Shown here: one piece after another, positions 38,549 through 49,735 of the stretch | Layout: every line of letters begins with the position of its first letter | Numbering within the stretch: position 1 is the first letter of the stretch | Made by a program: the position numbers and the translations under genes | The notes under the pieces: generated by a model | Databases searched by the model: none | Seen by the model: only the letters and a program-made list of their open reading frames with translations | What the model was told of the DNA's origin: nothing | DNA from: Dastarcus helophoroides | Lineage: Eukaryota > Arthropoda > Insecta > Coleoptera > Bothrideridae | Assembly: GCA_028583605.1 (NCBI GenBank) | Contig: CM053328.1 | Span: forward strand, 1,280,501 to 1,344,500 | DNA: 64,000 nucleotides | Direction of reading: 5' to 3'

Positions 38549-39704
38549 ATGAATCTCAAGATCTCAAGAATGTGTGAAAACGAGCTAGAGCAGGAAAACA
38601 TTCCGGTATGTGTGAAGAAAGAAGCGTTAGAGGCAGTAGCTAAATTATTGCCTCAAAAATCGCGATTAATATATGAAAAAGAGTACACATGCTTTCAAAG
38701 GTGGAAAATGGCAAAGAAGATTAATAGTTTAAGTGAAACGGTATTTCTGGCATATTTTTCTGAAAAAGCAAAGAAGGTGAAGCCATCAACATTGCGGTCT
38801 TATTATTCGATGCTGAAGTCTACAATTTTGGTCAACGAAAATTGTGACATTTCAAAGTAAGTAACGTCAAATTTAGTGTATAATTTTTTTGCTAATACGA
38901 ATTATTGTTTACAGATACAGTAAACTAATTGCATTATTGAAGAAACTATGTGATGGTTATAAACCTAAGAAATCGAACATTTTTGAACCTGATGATATCA
39001 TTCGATTTATAAAAGAAGCTCCCGATGATGATTATTTGTTGATGAAGGTTGTGGCGGTAATGGGTTTATATGAGGCATGCCGGTCCGATGAATTGTATAA
39101 ATTAGAGATGTCTAATATTGATGATAGAACATCAGTAATGATCGTTCAACTGATTGATACTAAAACCAAAAAGGATCGGTCTTTTTGTATAACTGACCAG
39201 GAAGTGGGTGTTTTGGACATCATAAGAAAATATATCGGCTTACGTCCTGAACACGTTCCTCATAATAAGTTTTTTATTAACTATAGACAAAAAAAGTGTA
39301 CTATCCAGCCTGTAGGCATAAACACTTTATATAAAGTACCAAGAAAAATTGCCGATTTCCTAAATTTACCGGATTCAGAAAAATACAGTGGTCATTGTTT
39401 TAGACGATCTGCAGCCACAATGATGGCAAACTCAGGGGCTGACATGGTGACAATAAAGCGCGCAGGGGGACGGAAGTCATCATCAGTAGCTGAAACTTAT
39501 ATAGAAAATTCAGTACGAAGTAAAATTGAAGTTTCAAAGAAGATACTAGTTGGGTCAACGAGTGGGATCGTTAGTAATACTATATCTTCTGTATGCCCGT
39601 CTGTTCACCATTCTGAACACCGTTCTGTTCCGGACATCCATGTTTCGGGAAATGTGAATGGTACGATCCAAGTTATTATCAATGAAAGCACTAAAGATAA
39701 TTAA
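38549..39704 (+). CDS. Tyrosine recombinase, two exons, intact
   Basis: ATG at 38549; exons 38549-38856 and 38915-39704, with a 58-bp GTAAGT...TTTACAG intron that keeps frame. The product has 365 residues. An N-terminal SAM-like helical region (FQRWKMAKKIN ... KPSTLRSYYSMLK) is followed by the catalytic domain: box I YEACRSDEL (Arg159), a TKTKKDR turn, box II SGHCFRRSAAT (His263, Arg266) and Tyr298 in ETYIENS. The residue that is usually Trp or His in GGWKSS is Arg289 here (codon CGG). Role in the family: site-specific cutting and joining of DNA through a Tyr-DNA link. The gene lies 36 bp from the end of the inserted 28671-38512 element, so its own promoter has been cut off. Confidence 0.88.
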
Positions 39705-39777
39705 GTTGTATCTAATAATAATTATTATTTCAAATAAAAATAGATACCTACTTAATTAAAGTATTTTATCTATCCTT

Positions 39778-39835
39778 GCTGTTAAAGTTCCATTTTATCT
39801 ACCCTTACGGTTAAAATGGTACTTTAATCTGGTGT
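39778..39835. terminator. Hairpin downstream of the recombinase gene
   Basis: TTAAAGTTCCATTTTA pairs with TAAAATGGTACTTTAA (15 of 16) across a 14-base loop. It lies in the probable 3' UTR, close to the right inverted end at 39856. A eukaryotic hairpin of this kind is not evidence of termination by itself; role unknown. Confidence 0.35.
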
Positions 39836-39877
39836 TTTGAGTTGAATAAAGTATACTTTAACCTTCGCAATAAAAAA

Positions 39878-41732
39878 AAGATTATTTGTTACCTTTTCTT
39901 ATCGATGTTAGTTTGTCGATTTTTACGTGAATCTCTAGTGACGTTAAGCTAGTCTCTGCTATAAGCAGAATAGAATTTTGTAATGTGTTTAAGCTAGTTT
40001 AATAGCTACTTATAAAAATAGTTTTAGTTTCAGCATGACAGATCTCCACATCAAACGGAATGGCGTCAAGAAGAAAATGAAACTAGCTATCTATTTTCTA
40101 CTCTTTTTGGAATGTAATTTCATTATTTATAGCATTCGATGGTTATTCTGTGATACAAATACAAGTGATACAAGTGATACAAGTGATACAAGTACCGAAT
40201 ATATTCCAAAATTAGTAACCCTTAAAGTCGATCATGTTACCACTCCAGTGACAAAAAAGACAATAATCGAACACTCCTTACGATGTTACAGTAGTGAGGA
40301 AAATTCGACACTTTCTGATATAAACGAGGAGACGATAACTCCCAATGGAACTATATTTTTCTTAGAAACTTCATGTAAGTCGTATGTGAGAGGAAAATTA
40401 GTTCTAAATGCAAGACAAGCTTGCGCTGTGGAATCTGCGGCCAAAATGAATCCGAATAAATCCGTATACCTCTTGTTTACCTCACCTGGTAACGCAAAAG
40501 TTAAAGAATCAGATGAATATTTTAAATCCTTGTTGAGTTACGAAAATATTTATGTAAAATATATAAATGTTAAGAAGTTCGTGTACGGCAGTCCAGTGGA
40601 AAATTTATTTAAATACAACCTCGTAGAAAGTCAATTTCCAATAGTGCATGCTAGTGATATATTAAGGTTGGTACAGATTAATTATTTTTTTTTTACAAAC
40701 ATTTTGGTTTTTACTTATTTATTTATTGGTACAAAACTTAATCAAAGCATTTCATTTAACATTGCGAAAGAAGAATAAATGTCATTTAAGAACCTGACTC
40801 AATATCAAATCTGCAAATCGTAGATTTATTCAAAATAAATAAAAATAGTTTTGGTGATAGGGCCCGGTCCTTGGTTATCTTCAAAAATTGAAATCCAAAT
40901 CTTGTCCCCTGAAACCAAAGAAAGATTAAAATAGTTTTCACCAAAAACAACAAAAAGACCACGAATGATTGATATGGAAGTACAGAGAAATTAATTTTTC
41001 TTTTCTTACGAATTGTGAATAACTCGTAGATCAGGGTAGAAGCCTTCAAAAACGATAAAAAGTGAAAAAAAAATTATAGCAGGATGAAACCTGTTAGAAA
41101 AAGAAGATAATGCAACAAAAATAAAAGCAAAAATAAATTACGGGCGATCTGAGGTCGGGAAGGGGTTGGGGTTGAGTTTTTAAGGGTGAAAAACGGTTTA
41201 TCTCGATTTCTGGCAAAACTACAAATCCTATAAAAAAAAGTTAAAAAGCAAAGTTGTAAGTAATAAGAAGATCTACAACTTTTTTATCTACACTTTTTTA
41301 ATATAACTTTAAAATTCACCTAAAAAATTCAAAAAACCAGGTTTATGTTTTTTTATTTTTATCTTTTACAAAAAAAATTTTTTTCTGCGAAATTTGGTGA
41401 AAATTTACCTTTTTATATCCCAAAGACACTGTAATTTTTTTGATTTAAAATATTTATTTTTTCACCTTATTTTAACTCAATATCGAAAAAGCACCCTAAT
41501 TTTCAATCAAAAAATCTCACGTTAAAATTTTAGCTTTTTCAAAAAACTCGGTGGGCGCTTTTTGTTCGTTGAAATGTCTACTTTATGACGGTGTAAAAAA
41601 ATATACATTACTATAGTAAATCTTCTAAGAAAATTCAAAAAAACGAAAAGTATTCCAATTCGAAAATTTTTTTTATCTTTATGTACAGTTTTGAGCTATT
41701 TGTTAAAATTTATACTTTGATTACTCGAAAAA
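39878..41732 (+). repeat. Segmental duplication, copy 1 (5' flank, exon 1 and part of intron 1)
   Basis: Matches 57378-59171 almost base for base, including intron and 5' flank. The left limit coincides with the right end of the recombinase element (39879). Differences are a 36-bp-long run of ACAAGTGAT units in exon 1 and scattered substitutions. Confidence 0.95.
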
Positions 41733-44700
41733 CGAGATTGTTCATGAAAGTCGTAACTTTCAAAAAATCAGAATTTCGATAAAATCACAATTCTGAATGT
41801 ATGGCATTTTTAAAAAAGCTGAAATTTTAAAAGATGTTGAAATTGTCGTAAAAATCGAAATTTTTCAAAAAAGCGCCAAATTTTCTAAAAATTTCCAAAT
41901 ATTCGAAAAGTCGGAGTTTGCAAAAAATTCGAAATTAAGAAAAAGTGGAATTCGTTTCAGAATTTTCACTTTATGGAAGTATGGAGGCACTTACATGGAT
42001 CTGGATGTATTGACGCTTAAAAATTGGGATAATTTAACTACGAATTTCATTGGTAAAGAAGCTGATAACGACGTCGCAAACGGCATCATGAGTTTTAGTT
42101 CTGATGGTCCTGGACACAAATTAGCTGATATGGTGGTCAAAGAGTTAGGTAGCAATTTTAAGCCCAAAGCGTGGAGTTATAATGGCCCATTGGCCTTAGC
42201 CAGGTAGCATTTCCTAATCATTTTTCTTGAATTATGAACGGCTTCTTGCCATTGTTGGTAATGATTGGGTCAGGCCCGTAACCAAGGGGGCTACGATTCT
42301 TCTGCTAAAACTACCTAGTCTTTTGCAAGCAGAATGCAACCTAGACTACAAATTCATGCAGCCCTCCAGGCGCGTGTAATGAATCATAGTTTCTCTATGG
42401 ACCAATAGGTGGTAGTACTAAGAGTCACACGCTTGACGTCCGTGAATTCTTTAGTACTTACTTGTCGGAACATTTGTTAGCATTCGAGTTGGATATACCA
42501 AACTGACGAGATCTAACAAGATCGAAACCGGTCTTTGGTTTCCAAACTTCGAATCTAATAAACGTTCAAACCTATTGGTCTGTGCACCAGAATACTTAGT
42601 CTTTGTTTGCGTTTAGGTTAGACCTAAGAAACCACGCTCCAACACTACTTTACTATTAGTATTATTACTGTATACAAGTATAATAAAAAATTTAAAAATA
42701 CACTAAAACATTTCTAGAGTCTAACTCTTCTAACATTCTGACCTTTTTTCTCGAAATTTCAATATTTTTCTCGAAATTACAATATTTTTCTCGAAATTTC
42801 AACATTTTTGTCAAAATCGTCTTCTCGAAATTTCTACTTTTATGCTCGTACAAATTTCAAGTTTTTTTTTATTTCTAAATTTTTTATTTTCTTCTCAAAA
42901 TATAACTCTCTGGGAAATTTGGTTCTAAACTTTGACCTCTTTCGAGAAATTGGGATTTTTCCGAATACATCTTTTGTCTGAAAATTTGGATTTATCCTGA
43001 AAATTGTTTTTTCGTTTTGAAATGTTGACTCTTGTGTTAAAATTTACCTCATTTTTTTCCCAAGAATCTTTGGAAAATTTTCACTTTTGTCCAAAATTCG
43101 ATAGTCTCTGATCATTTTGATTTTTTCCTCGAAATTCGTCTTTTTATCGAAATTCGTCTTTCCTCGAAATTTCAATGTTTTTTTTGTTAAAAATTCGTCT
43201 TTTTCATTCTCAAGATTTGAGTTTTTTTCAAAATTTAACCTTCTGTGGGAAATGTTTATCGTTTTCTTGGGAGTTTTTTGCTCGAGATACGTCTTCGAAA
43301 TTTTCGATTCGTTTCGTTCGTTCTCAAATTTCCATTTTGTTCCAAAATTCGACATTTTCTTAAAATTGACTTTCTTTGAAAAATGTTGCCAGTCGACCGT
43401 CGAAATTTCGATCGTTTTTTTTCTCGAAATGTCACTTTGTTTTCGAAATTCCCTTATTTTAGATTAATTTTTGTAAAAATTTCGATATTTTAGAAGAAAT
43501 TTTGACTAAATTCTTAAAATTTTGGAACTTTAGACTTTCTCCTTGAAATTTATCTATTTTTCTTGAAATTTCAATATTTTCTCGAAATTTCAATATTTTT
43601 CTCGAAATTTCAATATTTTTTTCGAAATTTCAACATTTTTCTCAAAATCGTCTTCTCGAAATTTCTACTTTTATGATCCTACATATCTCAAGTTTGTTTT
43701 TATTTCCAAATTTTTTATTTTCTTCTCCAAATATGATTCTTTGGGAAACATGGTTTTAAACTTTCGCCTCTTTCGAGAAATTGGGATTTTTCCAAATACG
43801 TCTTTTGTTTGAAAATTTGGATTTATCCTCAAAATTGTTTTTTCGTTTTGAAATGTTGACTCTTGTGTTAAAATTTGCCTCATTTTTTCCCCAAGAATTT
43901 TTAAAAAATTTTCACTTTTGTGCAAAATTCGATAGTCTCTGATCATTTTGATTTTTTCCTCGAAATTCGTCTTTTTATCGAAATTCGTCTTTCCTCGAAA
44001 TTTCGATGTTTCCTTTTGTTCAAAATTCGTCTTTTTCATTCTCAAGATTTGACTTTTTTTTCAAAATTTAACCTTCTGTGGGAAATGTTTATCGTTTTCT
44101 TGGAGTTTTTTTGCTCGAAATACGTCTTCGGAATTTTCGATTCGTTTCGTTCGTTCTCAAATTTCCATTTTGTTCCAAAATTCGACATTTTCGTAAAATT
44201 GACTTTCTTTGAAAAATGTTGGCAGTCGACCGTCGAAATTTCGATCGTTTTTTTTCTCGAAATGTCACTTTGTTTTCGAAATTCCCTTATTTTAGATTAA
44301 TTTTTGTAAAAATTTCGATATTTTAGAAGAAATTTTGACTAAATTCCTAAAATTTTGGAACTTTAGACTTTCTCCTTGAAATTTATCTATTTTTCTTGAA
44401 ATTTCAATATTTTCTCGAAATTTCAATATTTTTCTCGAAATTTCAATATTTTTCTCGAAATTTCAACATTTTTCTCAAAATCGTCTTCTCGAAATTTCTA
44501 CTTTTATGATCCTACTTATCTCAAGTTTGTTTTTATTTCCAAATTTTTTATTTTCTTCTCAAAATATGATTCTTTGGGAAACATGGTGCTAAACTTTGAA
44601 CTCTTTCGAGAAATTGGGATTTTTCCAAATACGTCTTTTGTCTGAAAATTTGGATTTATCCTCAAAATTGTTTTTCCGTTTTGAAATGTTAACTCTTGTG

Positions 44701-47008
44701 TTAAAATTTACCTCATTTTTTTCCCAAGAATTTTTGGAAAATTTTCACTTTTGTCCAAAATTCGATAATCTGATCATTTTGATTTTTTCCTCGAAATTCG
44801 TCTTTTTATCGAAATTCGTCTTTCCTCGAAATTTCGATGTTTTCTTTTGTTCAAAATTCGTCTTTTTCATTCTCAAGATTTGACTTTTTTTTCAAAATTT
44901 AACCTTCTGTGGGAAATGTTTATCGTTTTCTTGGAGTTTTTTGCTCGAGATACGTCTTCGGAATTTTCGATTCGTTTCGTTCGTTCTCAAATTTCCATTT
45001 TGTTCCAAAATTCGACATTTTCTTAAAATTGACTTTCTTTGAAAAATGTTGGCAGTCGACCGTCGAAATTTCGATCGTTTTTTTTCTCGAAATGTCACTT
45101 TGTTTTCGAAATTCCGTTATTTTAGGTTAAAATTTCGATATTTTAGAATAATGTCAATATCTTGAAATGTTTACTAAATTCCTAAAATTTCTGGAAATTT
45201 ATCTTTTTTCTCGAACATTGAAATACAAATCTTGTCTACTGATACCAAAAAGTATTAAAAAACACAACAAAAACTGCTGCGTTTCGATAGCGTGAGAGAT
45301 ACACAATTTCCATAAAAAATAGGAATTGAAAAAGGGACAAAATTTCTAACGAAACTTAAAATTTCAATTTGTAAGATCCGAGATTTTTAAATTTCTGAAA
45401 AAGCAAATCGTAATTTAACAACAATGTTGCCTATTTATCTTAATTTAATTTCTAAATAAAAACAGATGTGTGGGTAAGATGATAAAATCACTTGAAAGAT
45501 ATTTCTTTTCTAAAATTTATCTTTCAACTATTTTCTATAACTGCACTTGTGTATGAAGAATGCCCCTAGAAAGTGCTCTATTTAAAAACATATTTTGACG
45601 TCAGCTGGAGAGAAATCTTTTTTTTTTATTTTTTTTCAAATTTGGATTAAATTCATAATTTTAAAAAAGTGAAATTAAAAGAAAAAGTTCCAAAAGCTCG
45701 ACATTACTGCAAAAGTAGAAATATTCAAAAATTGGATTTTGAAAAAATTATCAAAAAAGTCAATTAGAAATTTTCGAAAATATCTTTCAAATAAAAATTT
45801 CAAAAAGAGTTCAACTTCTGAAAAGGAGTTTAAATGCTGCAATATAATTGAAATTTTATGAAAATTTAAACCTTTTAAAATGCGATAACTACAAAAAAGA
45901 ATTAAAGTCAAAAAAACAAAATCCTGACAAAAGCGAAATTTTGAAAAAATTCAGAGTTTCAAAACGATGCATTCTCAAAAATACGAAATATTCAACAAGT
46001 CAAAATTTTTGGGGAAAAGTGGAAATTCGGAAAAAAGTCGGACTTTCAAAAAAAAATTGAAAGTTGAATTGCGAAAGATTGAAAAAATTGACAAGCCTTA
46101 AAATCTCTGAATATAAAAAGAAAATCGAAATTTTGGAATTTTTAAATCAATTTTGAAAAAAGTCGAAAGTTTTAGAAAAATGTATATTTAAGAAAAGGTT
46201 AAGAATAGATCGTTCATCTCATGAGGAGAGCGCGCTCTTGCGCTCTTTAAGACCAGTCGCCACTGTTAATTTTCAAAAAAAAAATATAAAAAACAAAACA
46301 CCAGAAAGTTTAAATATTTTCGAAAATGGAGATAATTTTAAAAGAGAGTATACACAGATCATCGGAAAAGAGTCAATACTTAAAAACAAAATAAGATTGA
46401 AATTATAAAAAAAGAGTCTAAATTTTGGAATACAATCGAAATTTGGAAAAAATTCAGTTTTTTCAAAAACGCGACGTTGCTCAAAAATTTTCATTGCCAA
46501 GTTTTCTAAGAAATCTAAAATTTTCGAAAAGTTACGTTTTGAAAATTTCGAAATTTTCAGTCGAAATTTTAAAAAGTTACAATTTTGAAGAAATCGACAT
46601 TTTGGATCAAACATAAAACGCTAAATATTGTCGCAGCACCCACATCTGTTTTGGCTATGAGCCGCCACTGGATCAAATCAATGGATTTATCATCCTATGT
46701 ATTTTAGGATGCTACTAAAGTTCTGCAACGTTACTAGAGTGCTGGATATGACGCCACAGAAATGCGGGGGTTTTACAGTTTACGAGCCCAAAATATTTTA
46801 TCCAATCAAATATTGGGAGTGGAAGAAGTATTTCGACGAAGATAAATTGGAGGAAGTCAGACGGGCTTCCAATGAAAGTTATGCCTTACACGTTTGGAAC
46901 AAGTTGTCCCACGACAAAAAAGTACCAGTGGGATCGAAGATGCCTTACGGGATCTACGCCCAAGAATTTTGCCCAAAAATATATAGAGAATGTAGCACAT
47001 ATTTTTAA
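40035..47008 (+). CDS. Alpha-1,4-glycosyltransferase (A4GALT/GT32 family), three exons
   Basis: Exons 40035-40666, 41961-42203 and 46708-47008 join in frame to 391 residues. Residues 17-38 form a signal anchor (LAIYFLLFLECNFIIYSIRW) after a basic tail, as in type II Golgi enzymes. The catalytic part has FFLETSC, VHASDILR, LWKYGGTYMDLDV with the metal-binding DxD, and NGPLALAR. The last exon carries the Gb3-synthase C-terminal domain (CGGFTVYEP, YALHVWNKLS). Family role: transfer of a sugar from UDP-sugar to a glycolipid or glycan in the Golgi lumen; the exact acceptor cannot be read. ACAAGTGAT units in exon 1 add a TSDTSD stretch in the stalk. Intron 2 is 4.5 kb, mostly satellite and transposon ends. 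Intact as predicted. Confidence 0.9.
42290..42700 (+). mobile_element. Short element carrying a hammerhead motif, limits unclear
   Basis: Non-A/T-rich island in intron 2, starting near CAGGCCCGTAACCAAGGGGG (42272) and running to about 42650. It holds the ribozyme at 42482-42554 and has no coding capacity. Penelope-like elements and some short retroelements carry such ribozymes, but nothing here proves which. Confidence 0.4.
42482..42554 (+). ncRNA. Type I hammerhead ribozyme
   Basis: Core CTGACGA (42503-42509), helix II GATCT/AGATC with loop AACA, then GAAA (42524-42527) and minimal helix III C-CG-G followed by the TC cleavage dinucleotide; cut predicted after C42533. Helix I is ACCAAA (42497-42502) with TTTGGT (42534-42539), an internal loop, then TTGGA with TCCAA and ATTCGA with TTCGAAT. 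All conserved core bases are present. Helix III this short is known from hammerheads of Penelope-like elements, which usually act as dimers. Confidence 0.8.
42715..45200. repeat. Satellite in glycosyltransferase intron 2, period about 850-900 bp
   Basis: Three long units share TCTCAAGATTTGA, ATTTAACCTTCTGTGGGAAA and CAGTCGACCGTCGAAATTTC at about 43205/44040/44870, 43235/44070/44900 and 43390/44222/45052. So a higher-order unit of about 830 bp is tandemly repeated, made of TTTCTCGAAATTTC-type short motifs. Short frames in it are not genes. Confidence 0.9.
45201..46670. repeat. A/T-rich intron DNA ending in a hAT right terminus
   Basis: Degenerate satellite in AAAAGTCGAAATTT orientation. It ends in GAGCCGCCACTG at 46670 with the subterminal GCAGCACCC motif, the same right end as in the elements at 28190 and 54904. 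No matching left end or duplication was found, so the element is truncated or rearranged. A second, weaker end (CCAGTCGCCACTG) stops at 46265. Confidence 0.7.
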
Positions 47009-47061
47009 GTTATTGTTACCAAAAATAAATTATTTATTTTTCTTTGCCTTAATGTTTCAAT

Positions 47062-49735
47062 GTTGACCACTGATGTTTATGTTTCTTTTAACTTTTATTT
47101 ATTTTTTTTAAAGTATGGGAAAATCTTTTACGGACATCTGGAAAAATAACCCAGATAGTGTCGGACTTCCGCTCAAACTACGGGTACCGACTAAAAACCC
47201 CTACTTCTTCGGGCCGGGCCCTTGGCCCCCAATCCCTCCGTCGGAACAGTACAATAGTGCTGGAGCACTGTTGTAAGCTGTTTTGCCTGAAACATAAGAA
47301 CAAACAAAACAAAATTTTTTCGAAATGGAAGTCTTAGCCTAGAGGACCATCTTTGGTCTTCTAATCCTGGTTGGGATGTTTGGATCGTAATCCACTGCCT
47401 GTCGAACTAGTTCGTTGGGATGCGTTTCCGCTCTTACCATCGCCCTGGAATTAATTTCCCTAAGAAATTCTCTTACCAAAGGTAGTTCAGCTTCTCTGTG
47501 AAGCTGATTGTTTCTCACAAACCATGGAGCGTTCATGGCTTGTCTTAGAAAGACGTTCTGAAACATCTGGAGTTTCTTCATCTGATTATCCGTCGCCTGT
47601 GACCAAGCTACAGATGCGTAGATCATCGCTGGTCTTTGATTGATTTGTATAGTAACACTTTAAGTCCAATGGACAGGTTACTATTTCTACCAATCATCGC
47701 TTGCAGCATTTTGGCTCTGGACACTGCATAATCGATGTGTGCCTGGAATGTTAATCTTTTGTCTAGAATGACACCTAAATACTTTGCCTGAAGTCTTTAG
47801 TCGACGTTTTGCCCATGAACATTTACATGTCCATATGGTTGGAGTCTTTTTCGAGTGAAAAAGACTGCTTGGGTCTTGTCCGCGTTGACTTGGATTCTCC
47901 ATTGGCCGAAGTAATCTAGTAGACTGTCTGTTGCCTCCTGAAGTCGTCTGGTGACCACCTCTGGACTGAAAGAGTACGCCACTAAAGCTGTGCCGTCTGC
48001 GTAAGTTGCCAATAAGGTGTGGTCGATTGTTGGATTGGTTCTCGGAATGTCTGCTGTGAAGAGAGAATACAAGGTGGCAAGATAGAATTTTGAGGCACCC
48101 CATACTGTAACCTAAACTGGTTTAATAGTTCCCGTCCCACCTTTGCACTGAATGAGCGCTGGTCCAGGAACGAGCTTACCATTTGAACCGTTGTTAGAGG
48201 TATTCCAAACTGGTGCATCTTGTAGATCAATCCTTGGTGCCAAACTGTGTCAAATGCCTTGGAGATATCGAAGAAAATAGCTCGAACTACCTGGTTCCAG
48301 TTCATGCGTTGAGTGATTGTTTCAACCACTCCCAGCAGTTGGTCTGAGGTAGAGTGCATAAGTTGGAACCCAAATTGTTCCTTAGGAATGATGTCGCGAT
48401 CGCTGATGGTATTCTGCAGACGTTTTCTCAAAATCCTTTCCGCCATCTTACCCAAGTTGGATAAGAGGCTGATTGGCTTGTAATTTTGGGAAAATTTCTC
48501 ATCTTTACCTGGCTTAGGAATGAAGATAACGTTTGCAGTTTTCCATCTTGTTGAAAAGTACAGGTATTTAAACATGGAATTGACTATTGCTCAAAAGTAT
48601 TTGACAGCTTAGTCCGGAAGAGACTTCAGAGCTTGGTTTGGAATTCCGTCTGGACCTGGAGACTTTTTGACATTTAGCTTGCGCAGAAAGCTTTGGATTT
48701 CCTCCTCGTTAGTCGGCTGGATGACGTCGTTTTCTTCTGGCACTTCCTGATGAAGAATTTGAACCTCTTCTTTCACCTCATCTACGAAGTCTAAGTCCAC
48801 TTCTTCAAGTGTGGCCTGACAGTGTCGTTCAAAAGTCTCAGCAAAAGCTGCGGCCTTTTCCTGATCCTTGAGGTCCGTGTATCGGAGGGAAAGGTTTCCT
48901 AACTCCTTTTAGAGCTTTGGCTGTGCGCCAGAGATCTGATGAAGTTTCGACGTTGCAACTTCTTAGGTGTTTCTGAAACTTAGAAGTTTTGTGCTCTCTG
49001 AGTTCATACCTGCGCTCGTGGATGAGCCTGTTGACTTCCGCCTTATCTGCTTGCAGATTGGTCCGTCTTGCTCTCTTCCTGGCACGATTTTTCCTTCTAA
49101 GATCCACCAAGTGATTTGGCAGTGGTTCCCTTCCTTCTATACGCCGGAAAGTTTTGGTCGCTGCCAGAATTGAATTTGTTATGGTGATTTCCAGTCTTTC
49201 CACCTCTGCGTTGATGTCATCGTTCCAGGTTCTTCCAGGTTTTCTGCTAGATACTCCCTGAACTGTGTCCAGTTTGTTTTCTTGCAGGTGTCTGGAGTCT
49301 TGGGTCCACGATCATCTCCGGTCATCATCACTGGGTTGTGGTCTGAGCTGAGCTCACTAACTGATGTTAACTCAACAGTGTATCGAACATCCTTCATCGG
49401 TGCAACGTCCAGGACATCTGGAATTCCTGTGGCGTGATGATGATGGGTTGGTTCTGCTGGAGCCATTACATCGATTCCGTTCTGTGCTGTGAACCTATGA
49501 AGTGTCCTCCCGTTTTTGTTGTTGACTCTGCTGCCCCACTCGACGTTTTTGGCATTAAGGTCTCCGGCCACAATAACATTGTTATTGTTTATTTCGAAGA
49601 TGCGTGCCAAATCTGTCCCTGTGAGGGCGTTGGTTATGGAGTAACAAGACACCAGCGTCAGAGATCCCTGCGTCATTTGAATTGTTACTCCAATTCCTTC
49701 CACCTTTTCCAACTCCGGGGTGCCACTTTTTTTTT
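47062..49735 (-). mobile_element. Decayed Jockey-like LINE, 5'-truncated
   Basis: Minus-strand pieces in order: endonuclease 49712-49179 (VAGDLNAKNVEWGSRV, SELSSDHNPV), linker 49203-48838, then reverse transcriptase pieces 48800-48609 (KSPGPDGIPNQAL), 48575-47982 (FIPKPGKDEKFSQNYKPIS, FDISKAFDTVWH), 48072-47797 and 47626-47339 (WFVRNNQLHRE). The catalytic motif reads YADG instead of YADD. At least five frame changes or stops separate the pieces. A GC-richer 3' UTR extends to about 47100. It is diverged from the LINE at 21512-23975, though of the same general type. It is dead. Confidence 0.88.

Larger units (their letters stand above)
28534..39879. mobile_element. Putative tyrosine-recombinase element with 24-bp inverted ends, split by nested insertions
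   Basis: ATTGCGAAGGTTAAAG preceded by eight T occurs at 28534-28557, and its exact complement at 39856-39879. Removing the nested 28671-38512 insertion leaves about 1.5 kb whose only gene is the tyrosine recombinase (38549-39704). No target duplication was recognised. That the two repeats are the ends of one mobile unit is inference from position; the match itself is exact. Confidence 0.5.

Noticed and set aside
40786..41049. 87-residue minus-strand frame, identical at 58245-58508
   Set aside because: Identity follows from the segmental duplication; no domain and it lies antisense in an intron. I leave it out but its conservation in other species could be checked.
43044..45130. Frames of 60-126 residues in glycosyltransferase intron 2
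   Set aside because: Repeated with the ~830-bp satellite and without any domain features.
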